NCBI GenBank assembly: GCA_049282265.1
Contig: JBAPTR010000091.1
Coordinates: forward strand, 1-59,636
Length of the DNA stretch: 59,636 nucleotides
From: CAYUCJ01 sp049282265
Lineage (GTDB): Bacteria > Desulfobacterota > DSM-4660 > Desulfatiglandales > Desulfatiglandaceae
Direction of reading: 5' to 3'
The position numbers and the translations under genes are program-made. Of the stretch, positions 34,660 to 43,694 are shown piece after piece (position 1 is the stretch's first letter; every line of letters begins with the position of its first letter). A model generated the notes under the pieces. It was not told the origin of the DNA. It saw only the letters and a program-made list of their open reading frames with translations, and made no database searches.

Positions 34660-35556
34660 CTACCAGACGGACTTGAGCAGCCCTTTGGGGCGCCAGATTA
34701 ACACGATCACCACCGCGGCATAGGGAAAAACAATGGCGAATTGCGGGAGGAAAAGGATACCGAAGGACTGGGTCAATCCAAAGATGAGCGACCCTGCCAG
34801 GGCCCCCCACATATTCCCCAGTCCCCCGATGGTCACAATGAGAAAGGCCTCCATGATGATGTCATGGTCCATTCCCAGCGTTATGCTGATGGTGGGAGCC
34901 ACCAGGGCCCCACCCAGGCCTGCCAGAAAGCACCCGAACACGAAGGCAAAGGCAAAAACCCAGCTCACATTGATGCCTATGGCCCCTACCATTTCCCTGT
35001 CCACTGCGGCCGCCCGGGCGATCTTTCCAATCTTGGTCTTGCTGGAAAAGAGCCAGAGCCCGACCGCCACCACGGGACCCACGAGGAGGAGAAACAGGTT
35101 GTAGCGGGGAAAAGGTGATCCGAACAGGTTCACCGATCCCCGGAGCATGGCAGGCGCCGAAATAGATCTGTAATCGGCGCCCCAGCACATCTTCACCAGG
35201 TCCCCCAATACGAGCATCAGGGAAAAGGTGAACAAGAGCAGCATGAGGTGTTCCCTCTCGTACAAATGACAGAACAGGGCCCTCTCCGCTATGAAACTCA
35301 CCAGGGCCACCACCAGAGGGGCCAGCAACAGCGCCAGCCAGAAGCCTATTGGACTGCCGCCCAACAACCTGGAGATGCTGAAGGCCGAAAACGCCCCGAT
35401 CATATACAAAGAGCCATGGGCGATGTTGGGGACCCTGAGCACACCCAGAATAAAGCTGAGACCCGAGGTGACGATGAACAGGATCATCGCCATGCTGAGC
35501 CCCACAAATAGCTGGTTTCCCAAGGCGGTGGCTGTCAAGTCCTGAGTAAGTCCCAT
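34660..35556 (-). CDS. livH: ABC transporter permease LivH-like
   Basis: 298 aa membrane protein. The conserved N-terminal pattern SFILGVLRVPNIAHGSLYMIGAF (read across the first 55 residues) and the C-terminal GGLGNMWGALAGSLIFG loop are typical of LivH. Its start is ATG 35556. It follows the binding protein gene after 53 bases. Confidence 0.92.
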   Translation of the reverse strand: MGLTQDLTATALGNQLFVGLSMAMILFIVTSGLSFILGVLRVPNIAHGSLYMIGAFSAFSISRLLGGSPIGFWLALLLAPLVVALVSFIAERALFCHLYEREHLMLLLFTFSLMLVLGDLVKMCWGADYRSISAPAMLRGSVNLFGSPFPRYNLFLLLVGPVVAVGLWLFSSKTKIGKIARAAAVDREMVGAIGINVSWVFAFAFVFGCFLAGLGGALVAPTISITLGMDHDIIMEAFLIVTIGGLGNMWGALAGSLIFGLTQSFGILFLPQFAIVFPYAAVVIVLIWRPKGLLKSVW

Positions 35557-35609
35557 GGTGTCGCCTTCACCTCGAACGCGGTCCGAAATGGATAAGAATT
35601 ACTGCCGGC

Positions 35610-36860
35610 CTATTTTCCCCGTTCCTTCAAGATCTCCTCGCACGAAGGCATGACTTCGGCTCCTGTCAGCGTGGTGATATCCTTTGCTATGATGAAGTTA
35701 TACTTGGGGGATGTTGCGGTTATGCCGAAATACTCGGGAAGGACGGCTTGATGATCACAGGCCCTCATTTCAATTTTCCCTCCCACAGGGCTCTTGACCT
35801 TCAAACCCTCCAGGGCGTCAATGAATTTCTCCTTGTTCAAAGAACCCGCCTTCCTGAAGGCCTCGGCTATGAATTGGGCGGTGATGTAACCGTGAAAGGC
35901 GGCAAACCCGGGATGATCTCCGTAGGCGGCTTCATAAGCCTTGTCAAAGGCCTTGTTCTCGGGGGTCTCCGGATAATAGAAGAGATAGTCCGTAGTGCCC
36001 ATCACCCCAACGGGGCCCTGCAAACCCAGAGGTTTATCGACACCGTAATCAATGCCGGTATGAATCCACATGGGGACTCTTTTGGCCATGCCGGTGGCCT
36101 TGACCGCTTTCATGATATTGGTCATACTCCGCCCCCCGGTGCAGAAGATGACGGCATCCGGTTTTGCCGACAGAATGGCGGTGATATAGGGCGTGAGGTT
36201 CGGTTCCCCGGGCTTCCACCAGGATTCTCCGATCACCTTCACATCCGGCTTCAGTTCCTTGAGATTCTTCCATGCCGCCTTGCCGATGGCGTGGCCGTAC
36301 TCATAGTCATCTCCTGCAATCCAGTATTTGACATAGGGTTTTTTGGCAAGGGCAACGCCGCCTGCCTTGCCTGCCATCGCCGTATTTTCACCCGCAGAAA
36401 AGGCATAGCGATTGCCCTTCTTGCCGGTGATATTCTCGCTCTTGGAAATCCAGACGATAAAGGGCACCTTGTTGGGCATGGCCACGGTCTCGGATACGGC
36501 CAGGGCGGCCCCGCTGTTGATGGTGCCCACCATAACGTCCACATGCTCTCTCATCACCAGTTCCTTGGCCATATTCAGGGCGATGCCAACCTTGAACTTG
36601 GTATCACGGGTGGTGTATTCTATCTTTCGCCCCAATACGCCCTTCTTATTGATCTCTTTCAGGGCCAGCTTAAAGCCGTTGAGTGCGCCCTTTGCATACA
36701 CGGCCGGAGGCCCGCTGTAGCAATCTATGATACCGACCTTGATGTTGCGGGCTTCCGCCTTGAGCGGCAACAGGATAAACGACAAGCCGACAAGGGACAT
36801 CGTCAGAATCCAGCACATCAAGAAAAAACCCCGCCTCATGGTACACATTTTTTCAGCCAT
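35610..36860 (-). CDS. ABC transporter substrate-binding protein (LivJ-like)
   Basis: 416 aa periplasmic-binding protein of the Leu/Ile/Val type I family. A signal peptide with hydrophobic core (FFLMCWILTMSLVGLSFILL) precedes KAEARNIKVGIIDCYSG. It heads the liv operon and binds the ligand, which may be branched-chain amino acids, amides or another small molecule. ATG 36860 follows GGAGG by six bases. Confidence 0.9.
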   Translation of the reverse strand: MAEKMCTMRRGFFLMCWILTMSLVGLSFILLPLKAEARNIKVGIIDCYSGPPAVYAKGALNGFKLALKEINKKGVLGRKIEYTTRDTKFKVGIALNMAKELVMREHVDVMVGTINSGAALAVSETVAMPNKVPFIVWISKSENITGKKGNRYAFSAGENTAMAGKAGGVALAKKPYVKYWIAGDDYEYGHAIGKAAWKNLKELKPDVKVIGESWWKPGEPNLTPYITAILSAKPDAVIFCTGGRSMTNIMKAVKATGMAKRVPMWIHTGIDYGVDKPLGLQGPVGVMGTTDYLFYYPETPENKAFDKAYEAAYGDHPGFAAFHGYITAQFIAEAFRKAGSLNKEKFIDALEGLKVKSPVGGKIEMRACDHQAVLPEYFGITATSPKYNFIIAKDITTLTGAEVMPSCEEILKERGK

Positions 36861-36985
36861 CACGATCCTCCATCTAAAGAGTTAGTAATCTGGTTTCCTT
36901 CCGTTTATCACAGATAGGGATGCTTTGCAAAAAAAAACGCATTTGGATGACTCCAGTGATTGGCTGGAAAAAACGCGAAGGACGA

Positions 36986-37013
36986 TTGCAATTCCCTGTA
37001 GTTATATTACAAT
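36986..37013 (+). promoter_or_regulatory. Candidate promoter for the MoxR/TraB-like operon
   Basis: TTGCAA (36986-36991), a 16-base spacer, then TACAAT (37008-37013), about 60 bases before the ATPase start. The -10 has five of six consensus bases. The operon therefore seems to have its own promoter, divergent from liv. Confidence 0.5.
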
Positions 37014-37072
37014 GAGAGCTGCCGCTGTCCAGGATATCTGGACGGTCACCGTGAGAGGAGGGCTTCACAATA

Positions 37073-37948
37073 ATGCAGAAAATTCAAATTGACGGAGTAG
37101 ATCTCTATTTGGGCCAGCCTGATGAGTTGCCCATGTCATGGGTGGGACGACAGGAGCTTGTTACGCAGGTCCTGGCATCGTGGCTGGTCATAGGGGAAGA
37201 TGATTTTCCACTCAACCCAAGGCTTGTGGGCAAGCCCGGGGTAGGCAAGACGACACTCGCCTACCACGCAGGACGGAGCCTTCACCGCCCCGTGTATCTG
37301 TATCAGGCCACCATGGATACGCGTCCCGAGGACCTCATCGTAACGCCCGTCATCTCGGAGAACGGAAAAATCAGGTACATGGCCAGTTCGGTGGTCACCG
37401 CCATGCTGCAGGGCGGGATCGCCATCATCGACGAGGGGAACAGGATGAGCGAAAAGAGCTGGGCCTCCCTTGCGCCGTTGTTGGACAGCAGGCGCTATGT
37501 TGAATCCGTTGTAGCGGGCATCAAGATAAAGGCCCACCCTGATTTTCGATTCTGTACGACCATGAATGATGATGCCAGTACGTTTGAACTTCCGGAATAT
37601 ATCCATTCGAGGCTTCAACCCCAGATCTATATAGATTTTCCGGAGAGGGATGAAGAACTGGAGATCCTCAGGACGAACCTGCCTTTCAGCGACGAGGAGG
37701 TCCTTGAATATGTCGTGGAGTTTCTCCAGACCGCCCACGAAGCGAACGAGCGTTATTCGGCAAGGGACGGAATCAATATTGCCCGATACGCCTTGAAACG
37801 GTTTGTGGGCAGTGGTGAACGGCTCAACGAAGAGGCGAAGCGTCATAGGATTCTGTCCTACCTCAAAGAGGCGGCCTCAATGATCCTGGACCGGACGGCA
37901 TTAGAATATTTCGGGGATATTCTGGATGACAGCGAATCCGAAGGATAA
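37073..37948 (+). CDS. MoxR-type AAA+ ATPase
   Basis: 291 aa. Walker A GKPGVGKTT at about residue 52, Walker B GIAIIDEGNRM, and the arginine-finger region EYIHSRLQPQIYIDF place it in the MoxR/CbbQ/GvpN group. These ATPases usually remodel a partner protein encoded next door, often one with a VWA domain. Here the partner is instead the overlapping TraB-like gene (23-base overlap). The protein stops soon after the lid domain and has no fused effector. Confidence 0.87.
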   Translation: MQKIQIDGVDLYLGQPDELPMSWVGRQELVTQVLASWLVIGEDDFPLNPRLVGKPGVGKTTLAYHAGRSLHRPVYLYQATMDTRPEDLIVTPVISENGKIRYMASSVVTAMLQGGIAIIDEGNRMSEKSWASLAPLLDSRRYVESVVAGIKIKAHPDFRFCTTMNDDASTFELPEYIHSRLQPQIYIDFPERDEELEILRTNLPFSDEEVLEYVVEFLQTAHEANERYSARDGINIARYALKRFVGSGERLNEEAKRHRILSYLKEAASMILDRTALEYFGDILDDSESEG

Positions 37949-39752
37949 TTTGACCTGGGCCAATGTTCGGCTGGTCCCCGCTATCCACAACAGGGTGGAA
38001 TTCGCCCTTGAGGTGCGCCGCCAGTTCAAGGCCTTTCGGCCGGATAGGGTAGCCGTGGAGCTGCCTGTTACCTTGGAGAAAAGGGTCTTGCAGGGGGTGA
38101 GGCGTTTGCCTCTCCTTTCCGTCATACACTATGAAGAACCGGACGGGACCTTTATCTATCTCCCGCTGGAACCCACGGATGCCATGGTGGAGACCATCCG
38201 GCTGGCGTTGTCGAGCGGGATTCCGGTTCAATTTATCGATAGGGACACGGAAGGATACCCTCTGGATTTTTCTCCCATGCCTGATCCCTATGCCGTCACA
38301 AAGATAGGGCATCATGTCTTTACAGAGGCCTATCTCCATATCCACAAGGGAGCGATGCGCTTCCCTGCCGACCTCCTCCGGGAAAAGACGATGGCCTATA
38401 ACCTGCAGCGTCTGAGTAAAGAGACCGAACGGATCCTGTTTGTGGGAGGGCTTTCCCATCTCCCGGGGCTTCTCTCGTTACTCGATCGGCCCCAGGCCCG
38501 GGTCATCGGCCGCCTTGAACGCGAAGGTGTGGGCATCGCCCACCTGCACGAGGATTCCAGTCGCGAGATCATGACGGAGATGCCCTTTCTTTCAGGCATG
38601 TATGAGCGGGCGAGGTCCAAAGATGATGACGATAATTTAGACCGCCTTGAGATTAACCGGCGACTGATCGAGCTTGCCTCGAAAAACTACCGGAAGCACA
38701 GCAAGGGCGAACTGTCCAGCACCCAGTTGAAGATACTCTTCAAGTTCGCGAGAAACTATGCCCTTCTTACAGGCGGGCTGGTCCCCAGTTTCTACCAGCT
38801 TATCGTGGCTTCCAGGGGTGCCGTGGACGATGATTTTGCATATGAGGTATGGGATATGGGCAGTCATTATGCCTGGCAGGAGAATGAACCCGGACTGCCG
38901 GTACTCAGGCTGCGTGGTGAAGACCTGTATCTTGATGAAAAACGCATTCAATTCCATCGGCGTCTCCGCACCACGAGAAGGCGTCTCCTGGCCCTTCCTG
39001 TAAAAAAAAGAAAGAGGGAGCGCAAACCCGGGGAATGGAAGCGCAATTTCAAGACCCATACCATCTGCTCCTATCCTCCGGAAGACGTGGTGATCGAAGG
39101 GTACGGCCGGTATCTTCAGAAAAAGGCCCTTGAGATAAAAGCGGAGGAAAACGCCCGGATAGAGCCCTTTACCTGTTCCATGCTGGACGGTCTTGATATC
39201 AGAGAAACCATAAGGGACTGGGCCCGAAAAAAGGTCTATGTGAAATCGGAGAAACCCCTCAAGGGAAAGGTGGGTTCGATTGTTGTTATCTTTGACCCTG
39301 ATATTCAGGACGAGGAGGGAAAGGAAGCGTTTCCCTGGTTGGTAACGTGGCTCGGGGAACACGACCAGGAATCGGACATGGCCTTTTACAGCACGCAGGC
39401 CGGAGAAATCATGGACGGGCCCGGGATTTCCAGATGCCAGTACGGGGGCTTCATGCTCACCTATCCGCCCATGAGGGTCTATGACATCTGGAAAGACCCC
39501 TTTTTTCATTTCGCGAGGAACAAACCCGAGCGCCTCCTCATGGCGGCCCTGGATTACAGCACTGAAAAGCACGTCCTTTATGTGGCGGCGACGCCCCCCT
39601 CAGGTTGGTGCAAGAGTGTAGCATCGCGTTTGGGGAAAAAGATCATTTATGTACCCATCGGGATCTTTTCTCCCGTCACCCTGAGAAAAATCCGGCAGTT
39701 CCATGTGCTGGACGGCCATCCCGTCAGACAATACGCCCATCACTATATCTAA
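37926..39752 (+). CDS. TraB-like domain protein with large unrecognised C-terminal region
   Basis: 608 aa. Residues about 10-200 match the TraB/PrgY pattern (superfamily with EreA, ChaN and TIKI): PAIHNRVEFALEVRRQF, RPDRVAVELP, then REKTMAYNLQRL and ILFVGGLSHLPGLL, with the two His typical of the putative metal site. Residues 200-608 are unrecognised. They include a basic stretch VKKRKRERKP at about 365 and a compact C-terminal block with WLVTWLGEHDQ and MDGPGISRCQYGG. It overlaps the ATPase gene, so the two probably form one machine. Function unknown; DUF5682-type MoxR partners are the nearest concept. Confidence 0.7.
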   Translation: MTANPKDNLTWANVRLVPAIHNRVEFALEVRRQFKAFRPDRVAVELPVTLEKRVLQGVRRLPLLSVIHYEEPDGTFIYLPLEPTDAMVETIRLALSSGIPVQFIDRDTEGYPLDFSPMPDPYAVTKIGHHVFTEAYLHIHKGAMRFPADLLREKTMAYNLQRLSKETERILFVGGLSHLPGLLSLLDRPQARVIGRLEREGVGIAHLHEDSSREIMTEMPFLSGMYERARSKDDDDNLDRLEINRRLIELASKNYRKHSKGELSSTQLKILFKFARNYALLTGGLVPSFYQLIVASRGAVDDDFAYEVWDMGSHYAWQENEPGLPVLRLRGEDLYLDEKRIQFHRRLRTTRRRLLALPVKKRKRERKPGEWKRNFKTHTICSYPPEDVVIEGYGRYLQKKALEIKAEENARIEPFTCSMLDGLDIRETIRDWARKKVYVKSEKPLKGKVGSIVVIFDPDIQDEEGKEAFPWLVTWLGEHDQESDMAFYSTQAGEIMDGPGISRCQYGGFMLTYPPMRVYDIWKDPFFHFARNKPERLLMAALDYSTEKHVLYVAATPPSGWCKSVASRLGKKIIYVPIGIFSPVTLRKIRQFHVLDGHPVRQYAHHYI

Positions 39753-39754
39753 GC

Positions 39755-39900
39755 TAGTGTCCATCCATAAATGGCTATTTTGCCCGATATCTTCGTTATG
39801 CTCAAATTCTAATCCTCGAAATACCTCAATGTATTCCTGCGGTTAAAATTTTCGCATGCCTTAATCTTGAATAAACTATCTCATTTATGGATGGACACTA
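39755..39900. mobile_element. 146-bp MITE-like element with 19-bp perfect terminal inverted repeats
   Basis: The left end (39755-39773, beginning TAGTGTCCATCC) is the exact reverse complement of the right end (39882-39900, ending GGATGGACACTA). The interior has no coding capacity. It holds a central hairpin AATAC (39820-39824)/GTATT (39831-39835). It lies exactly between two convergent genes, starting two bases after one stop codon. Its last three bases form the stop codon of the other. A transposase is not present, so the element is non-autonomous. Confidence 0.85.
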
Positions 39901-42615
39901 AGCTAATTTTTCCGGCAACAACAACGTAAATGTCGTCCCTTTGCCCTGCTCGGTCTCAAAGGAGAGCTCGCCTTCATGTTCCCTGACGATTTTGTGCGTC
40001 ACCGGCAGGCCCAACCCTGTCCCCTTGTATCCCTTGGTGGTATAGAAGTCCTTGAAAAGCCTTCCCTGGATCTTCTGATCAATACCGGTACCGTTGTCAA
40101 TAACAGAAAACCTGACGCCCCACCCGTCCGGCTTATCGGTCCTGACCGTAACCACCCCATTTCCTTCCACAATGCCTTCAAGGGTGCAGGCATCAATGGC
40201 ATTGCTGACCAGATTGAGAAGGCACCGGTGTATGGCGGTCCTGTCCATAGCCACTTTCTGAAGTCTTTCATCCAGTTCGTGGACGAAAACCACCCCTGAG
40301 AGCCCGGCACGTTCTTCCATCAGTTCCAGGACTTCACGCACAAGCTCATTGGGGTCAATCCATTCATAATGGGGTTCCCTTTCGCTTGAATAGATAAGCA
40401 TATCCATCACGATATTAGAGATCAGCTCGATATTCCTCTCAACCATATTCCAACCTTTTTTCATCAAATCCACATCCTGCTTGGACATGGCCGAATCGAT
40501 CACATAGGCGCCCCCCCGGAGCCCATTCAGGATATTCTTAATATAGTGAGCCAGACCGGCAACGGTTCGCCCGATGGCCGCCATCCGCTGGGCCTGCTCC
40601 TTCTCTTTCTGGAGGCGATGAATTTCACGCAGGTCCTGGATAAAAACCACGCTGCCCACTTCCCGACTTTCTTCATAGAGCAGCGTTCCCGACAGCCTCA
40701 ACGGTATGGTATCACCTGATTCGCTGGTGGCACTCACTTCCATATTGATGATCTTACCTGGAGGTCCGTAACGATCACCGTAAAATGCCCTTCTGACGGC
40801 ATTTGCGGCCTCTTCGGGGAGAATCTCAGGATAGCTCATCCGACCAATGACATCTTCGGGGGCGTAGCCCAGGATCTCAGCGGCACCGCGGTTGAAAATG
40901 ATCATCCTCCCCTTGGCATCGGTTGCCATGATCCCGTCAATGGAATTCATGATAAGGTTCTGGACAAAGGCCTCTCGCCTCTTGATTTCCTCGGTCATCC
41001 TGACACGTTCGGAGAAATCCTGATAGGTCACTATGGATCCCTGAACCTTTCCGGAATCTTCCCTGATGGGAGCCGCGTTGAAATAGAGATGGGTCCCATT
41101 TTTGCCAAGAAGAGGAAAGAAGTGCTCGGCTTCAAAGGCACCCTCAACCATGGTGGACTTACGCAGATTCATGTCCCGATAGAGGTCTTGGATGCCTTCA
41201 AGGTCCCCGTCTATGATCAAGTCAGCCAGGAGAGGTCGTTTGTGTTGAAAAAAAGGCTTCCAGTGTCCGTCGGTCCCGATCATCTCCTCCCTGGGGAAAC
41301 CGGTCAGGTGCTCACAGGCCCGGTTCCAGTAGACGATCTTGTGGTCCTTATCCAGGACAAACATGGGAATCGGGGTCCCGTAAAGGATCCCCTCTGCCGT
41401 CCTTTTCTGCCGCCTGGCTTCCTCTTCGGAAACGCTCAATGCACGGGTCCTCTCCTCCACCTCTCTTTCCAGTTTTTCCGAATAGAGCCTTCGGGATTCC
41501 TCCAGCTTTCTTTTCAGGGACAGGTCGCGCACAATCATCTGGAATTGCCTGTCTTCTTCAACCCATCGTATCTGACATTCGGCCGGAAGGGGGGTGCCAT
41601 CTTTTTTCGCCAATACCATTTCCACTGAAACGAATCCCAGGGTTCGAAGGCCTTCCAGGTGATCCTGAAGGATCCATCTGGAAAAATGGACGGCAAGATC
41701 CGAAATCCTCATGGTTCCAAGTTCTTCGGTCGTATAGCCCAGCATGTGCGACAGGGCGAAATTCACCTCCAGGATCTTTCCGCTATCATCAAGAAAAACC
41801 AGCCCTTCCCGCGCATTATGAAAGAGATTTCTGTATTTCTTGCGGGATCTTTCAAGATCCAGTTTGAGTTTCTTTCGAGCGGTAATATCCTTCAGGGTGA
41901 TGAGCCAAAGGCTCTCTCGGCCTTCCCCACGGTCGAGGCGGTGATAGTCTGCTTCGTAATAGACAGGCTCTCCCTTCCTGGAAAACCTGTACTCTTTGCT
42001 CCCACTCTGAAGATTATCCAGCAGTATGTCCGAGAAGGGGCAAGCGGTCTTCTCGCAGGGTTGGCTGCGATCGAACAGGACCTCGTGACATTTCCTGCCA
42101 ATGGCGTCTTCTCTTGCCAATTGGAACTGTGAGAGGAACGTTTTGTTGGCATTCTTGATCAAAAGATCCGATGTGACGACAAGAAGGCCGTTGGTCAAGT
42201 TGTTAAGGATCGAAGCCGTATAATCTCTTTCAGCCGTGAGCCGTTCCTCTCCGGCCTTCTCCGCGGCAAGTTTTTCATCTTCAAGGCGGAGAAAATCCCA
42301 GAACAGTCGTGCTACAGTGTGATCCATCAACTGGACTTTGTTCGGCTTTTCCCGCTGAATAGCCTCGCTCACCTGAGGGCTTCCGGTCAGTTCGATGACC
42401 AGGTCAAGGTCCCTGAGCCCGAACAAGTCGCGAAAGTCTTGTGTGGTATGGACGCCCAGAAGACGGGCTTTCTTGATGGCGGGCGCAGCGGGATCGCTGT
42501 CGGCAATACCGACGAGGTTCATGTGGAGTTGACGGAAGCGATCCCTGGTAATCATGTCGATGATGGCAAGACAACCCGGGCCACCTCCGACGATGGCGAC
42601 ATTGAAAGTCTTCAT
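39898..42615 (-). CDS. Multi-PAS sensor histidine kinase with N-terminal Rossmann-like domain
   Basis: 905 aa. Residues 1-115 look like a dinucleotide-binding fold (VAIVGGGPGCLAIIDMI, then VIELTGSPQ). About four PAS domains follow (for example NNLTNGLLVVTSD, NAREGLVFLDDSG, GTPIPMFVLDKD, NSIDGIMATDAKG). The first PAS carries CEKTACPF. The HisKA H-box is LAHYIKNILNGL, and the ATPase has NLVSNAIDAC, DNGTGID and GTGLGLP. No transmembrane segment is seen, so it is a soluble sensor. The TAG stop lies in the MITE. It follows the receiver gene after 67 bases. Confidence 0.88.
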   Translation of the reverse strand: MKTFNVAIVGGGPGCLAIIDMITRDRFRQLHMNLVGIADSDPAAPAIKKARLLGVHTTQDFRDLFGLRDLDLVIELTGSPQVSEAIQREKPNKVQLMDHTVARLFWDFLRLEDEKLAAEKAGEERLTAERDYTASILNNLTNGLLVVTSDLLIKNANKTFLSQFQLAREDAIGRKCHEVLFDRSQPCEKTACPFSDILLDNLQSGSKEYRFSRKGEPVYYEADYHRLDRGEGRESLWLITLKDITARKKLKLDLERSRKKYRNLFHNAREGLVFLDDSGKILEVNFALSHMLGYTTEELGTMRISDLAVHFSRWILQDHLEGLRTLGFVSVEMVLAKKDGTPLPAECQIRWVEEDRQFQMIVRDLSLKRKLEESRRLYSEKLEREVEERTRALSVSEEEARRQKRTAEGILYGTPIPMFVLDKDHKIVYWNRACEHLTGFPREEMIGTDGHWKPFFQHKRPLLADLIIDGDLEGIQDLYRDMNLRKSTMVEGAFEAEHFFPLLGKNGTHLYFNAAPIREDSGKVQGSIVTYQDFSERVRMTEEIKRREAFVQNLIMNSIDGIMATDAKGRMIIFNRGAAEILGYAPEDVIGRMSYPEILPEEAANAVRRAFYGDRYGPPGKIINMEVSATSESGDTIPLRLSGTLLYEESREVGSVVFIQDLREIHRLQKEKEQAQRMAAIGRTVAGLAHYIKNILNGLRGGAYVIDSAMSKQDVDLMKKGWNMVERNIELISNIVMDMLIYSSEREPHYEWIDPNELVREVLELMEERAGLSGVVFVHELDERLQKVAMDRTAIHRCLLNLVSNAIDACTLEGIVEGNGVVTVRTDKPDGWGVRFSVIDNGTGIDQKIQGRLFKDFYTTKGYKGTGLGLPVTHKIVREHEGELSFETEQGKGTTFTLLLPEKLA

Positions 42616-42682
42616 AGTTTGTAACGGCTCAGGAAGCCCGGGTTCACACCTGGACCCGCCTGAAGTTGACAGCAATTGAACT

Positions 42683-43087
42683 TTATGAAAGGACTTCTTC
42701 AATAAGCGTCAGGAGGCGTTGGGGATCTACGGGTTTTTCAAGAAAGCCTTCGGGCTTCGGGACCGCGTCTTTGTCATCCCCTTCGGTCCTTTTCTTGAAG
42801 AAACTTTCCAGATCTATCCCCGTTTCGCCTGAAACGCCCGTGACCATGATAACCGGTATTTTCCTCAATTGTTCATCCGACTTGAGTTCATTGAGCAGTG
42901 CAATACCGCTCTTCTCCGGCATCATCAGGTCCAAAAGAATCAGGTCAGGAAGTTCCGCCTTGACTTTTAGGAGCCCTTCCTGGCCGTTCCGGGCCTCAAC
43001 GGGTTCAAAGTCATGGTCTTGAAGCACCGTCGACAGAAAAAGGATAACATCCGGATCATCATCCACAATCAATATTTTTTTGGGCAT
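42683..43087 (-). CDS. Single-domain response regulator (CheY-like)
   Basis: 134 aa receiver. Acidic pocket KKILIVDDDPDV, phospho-acceptor Asp in LILLDLMMP, TGVSGETG (Thr position) and the conserved Lys in GFLEKPVD are present. There is no output domain. An unusual charged insert (FKKRTEGDDKDAVPKPEG) precedes the Lys loop. It is the likely partner of the downstream histidine kinase. The start has CGGAGATTT upstream. Confidence 0.9.
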   Translation of the reverse strand: MPKKILIVDDDPDVILFLSTVLQDHDFEPVEARNGQEGLLKVKAELPDLILLDLMMPEKSGIALLNELKSDEQLRKIPVIMVTGVSGETGIDLESFFKKRTEGDDKDAVPKPEGFLEKPVDPQRLLTLIEEVLS

Positions 43088-43457
43088 GTCAAATCTCCGT
43101 TGTCTCTTTACAAGTTCGCGATCGTTTGAAAATTTATATCGCCAGATTGAAAGCAAGTCAAGCACGTCATCCCCAAATCCACCGTTTAGTCTACGCTTAC
43201 TGTAGTGTGTCCAGGGATTTGGGCAAATGTCTGATCACCAGCGAGGTGTCATATGTTAGGCGCCAAGGAGCGACGACCGAGTCGTATGAACAATACGTCG
43301 CAGAAAGGAGCGACAGAAGGCAACGACACAAATGATACCTTGTTGGTGGATCAGGGTCATCCCTGACCCACGATATCTATTGACATTGCAAGAAAGAGGT
43401 CCCATCTTTAAGCATACGGAGAATCATGAGAACGCCATGACTTGAAGGGTCGGAACC
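43088..43457. other. Divergent intergenic region containing repeat copy 2
   Basis: These 370 bases separate the response regulator (-) from the DUF2007-like gene (+). The only recognisable content is the structured repeat at 43231-43354, and next to it a small palindrome TCAGGG (43351-43356)/CCCTGA (43361-43366). No gene with a ribosome site was found. Confidence 0.5.
43231..43354. repeat. Structured ~125-bp interspersed repeat, copy 2
   Basis: The outer arms CTGATCACCAGCGAGG (from 43231) and CCTTGTTGGTGGATCAG (ending 43354) are imperfect inverted repeats. Between them lies an inner hairpin CGTAT-gaaca-ATACG. Internal motifs match copy 1 (7589-7714): GGCGCC, AAGGAGCGACGAC or AAGGAACGACGAC, AAGGAGCGA, AAGGCAACG. 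The copies have diverged while the paired arms are kept. Confidence 0.7.
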
Positions 43458-43694
43458 ATGCAAGAAGATTACATCAAGGTAGCCATACTGGATAATGAGG
43501 TGGAGGCCCGCCTTATCGAGTCCATTCTTGACGAGAGGGATATCCCGCACAGGCTGAGATCCTACCATGACACGGCCTATGACGGGTTGTTTCAGACACA
43601 GAAAGGGTGGGGAGAGGTCAGGGCACCGAAGTCTTGTGAGGAAGACATCCTTGCCATTATTGACGATGTGAGGGAAGCGGCGGCACGTTCATGA
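43458..43694 (+). CDS. DUF2007-like small protein
   Basis: 78 aa. The pattern YIKVAILDNEVEARLIESILDERDI resembles DUF2007, a family labelled putative signal-transducing protein and shaped like an ACT/ferredoxin-like fold that binds helices. No catalytic residues are evident. Its last 6 bases overlap the 3' end of the convergent aconitase gene. The ribosome site is weak. Confidence 0.7.
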   Translation: MQEDYIKVAILDNEVEARLIESILDERDIPHRLRSYHDTAYDGLFQTQKGWGEVRAPKSCEEDILAIIDDVREAAARS

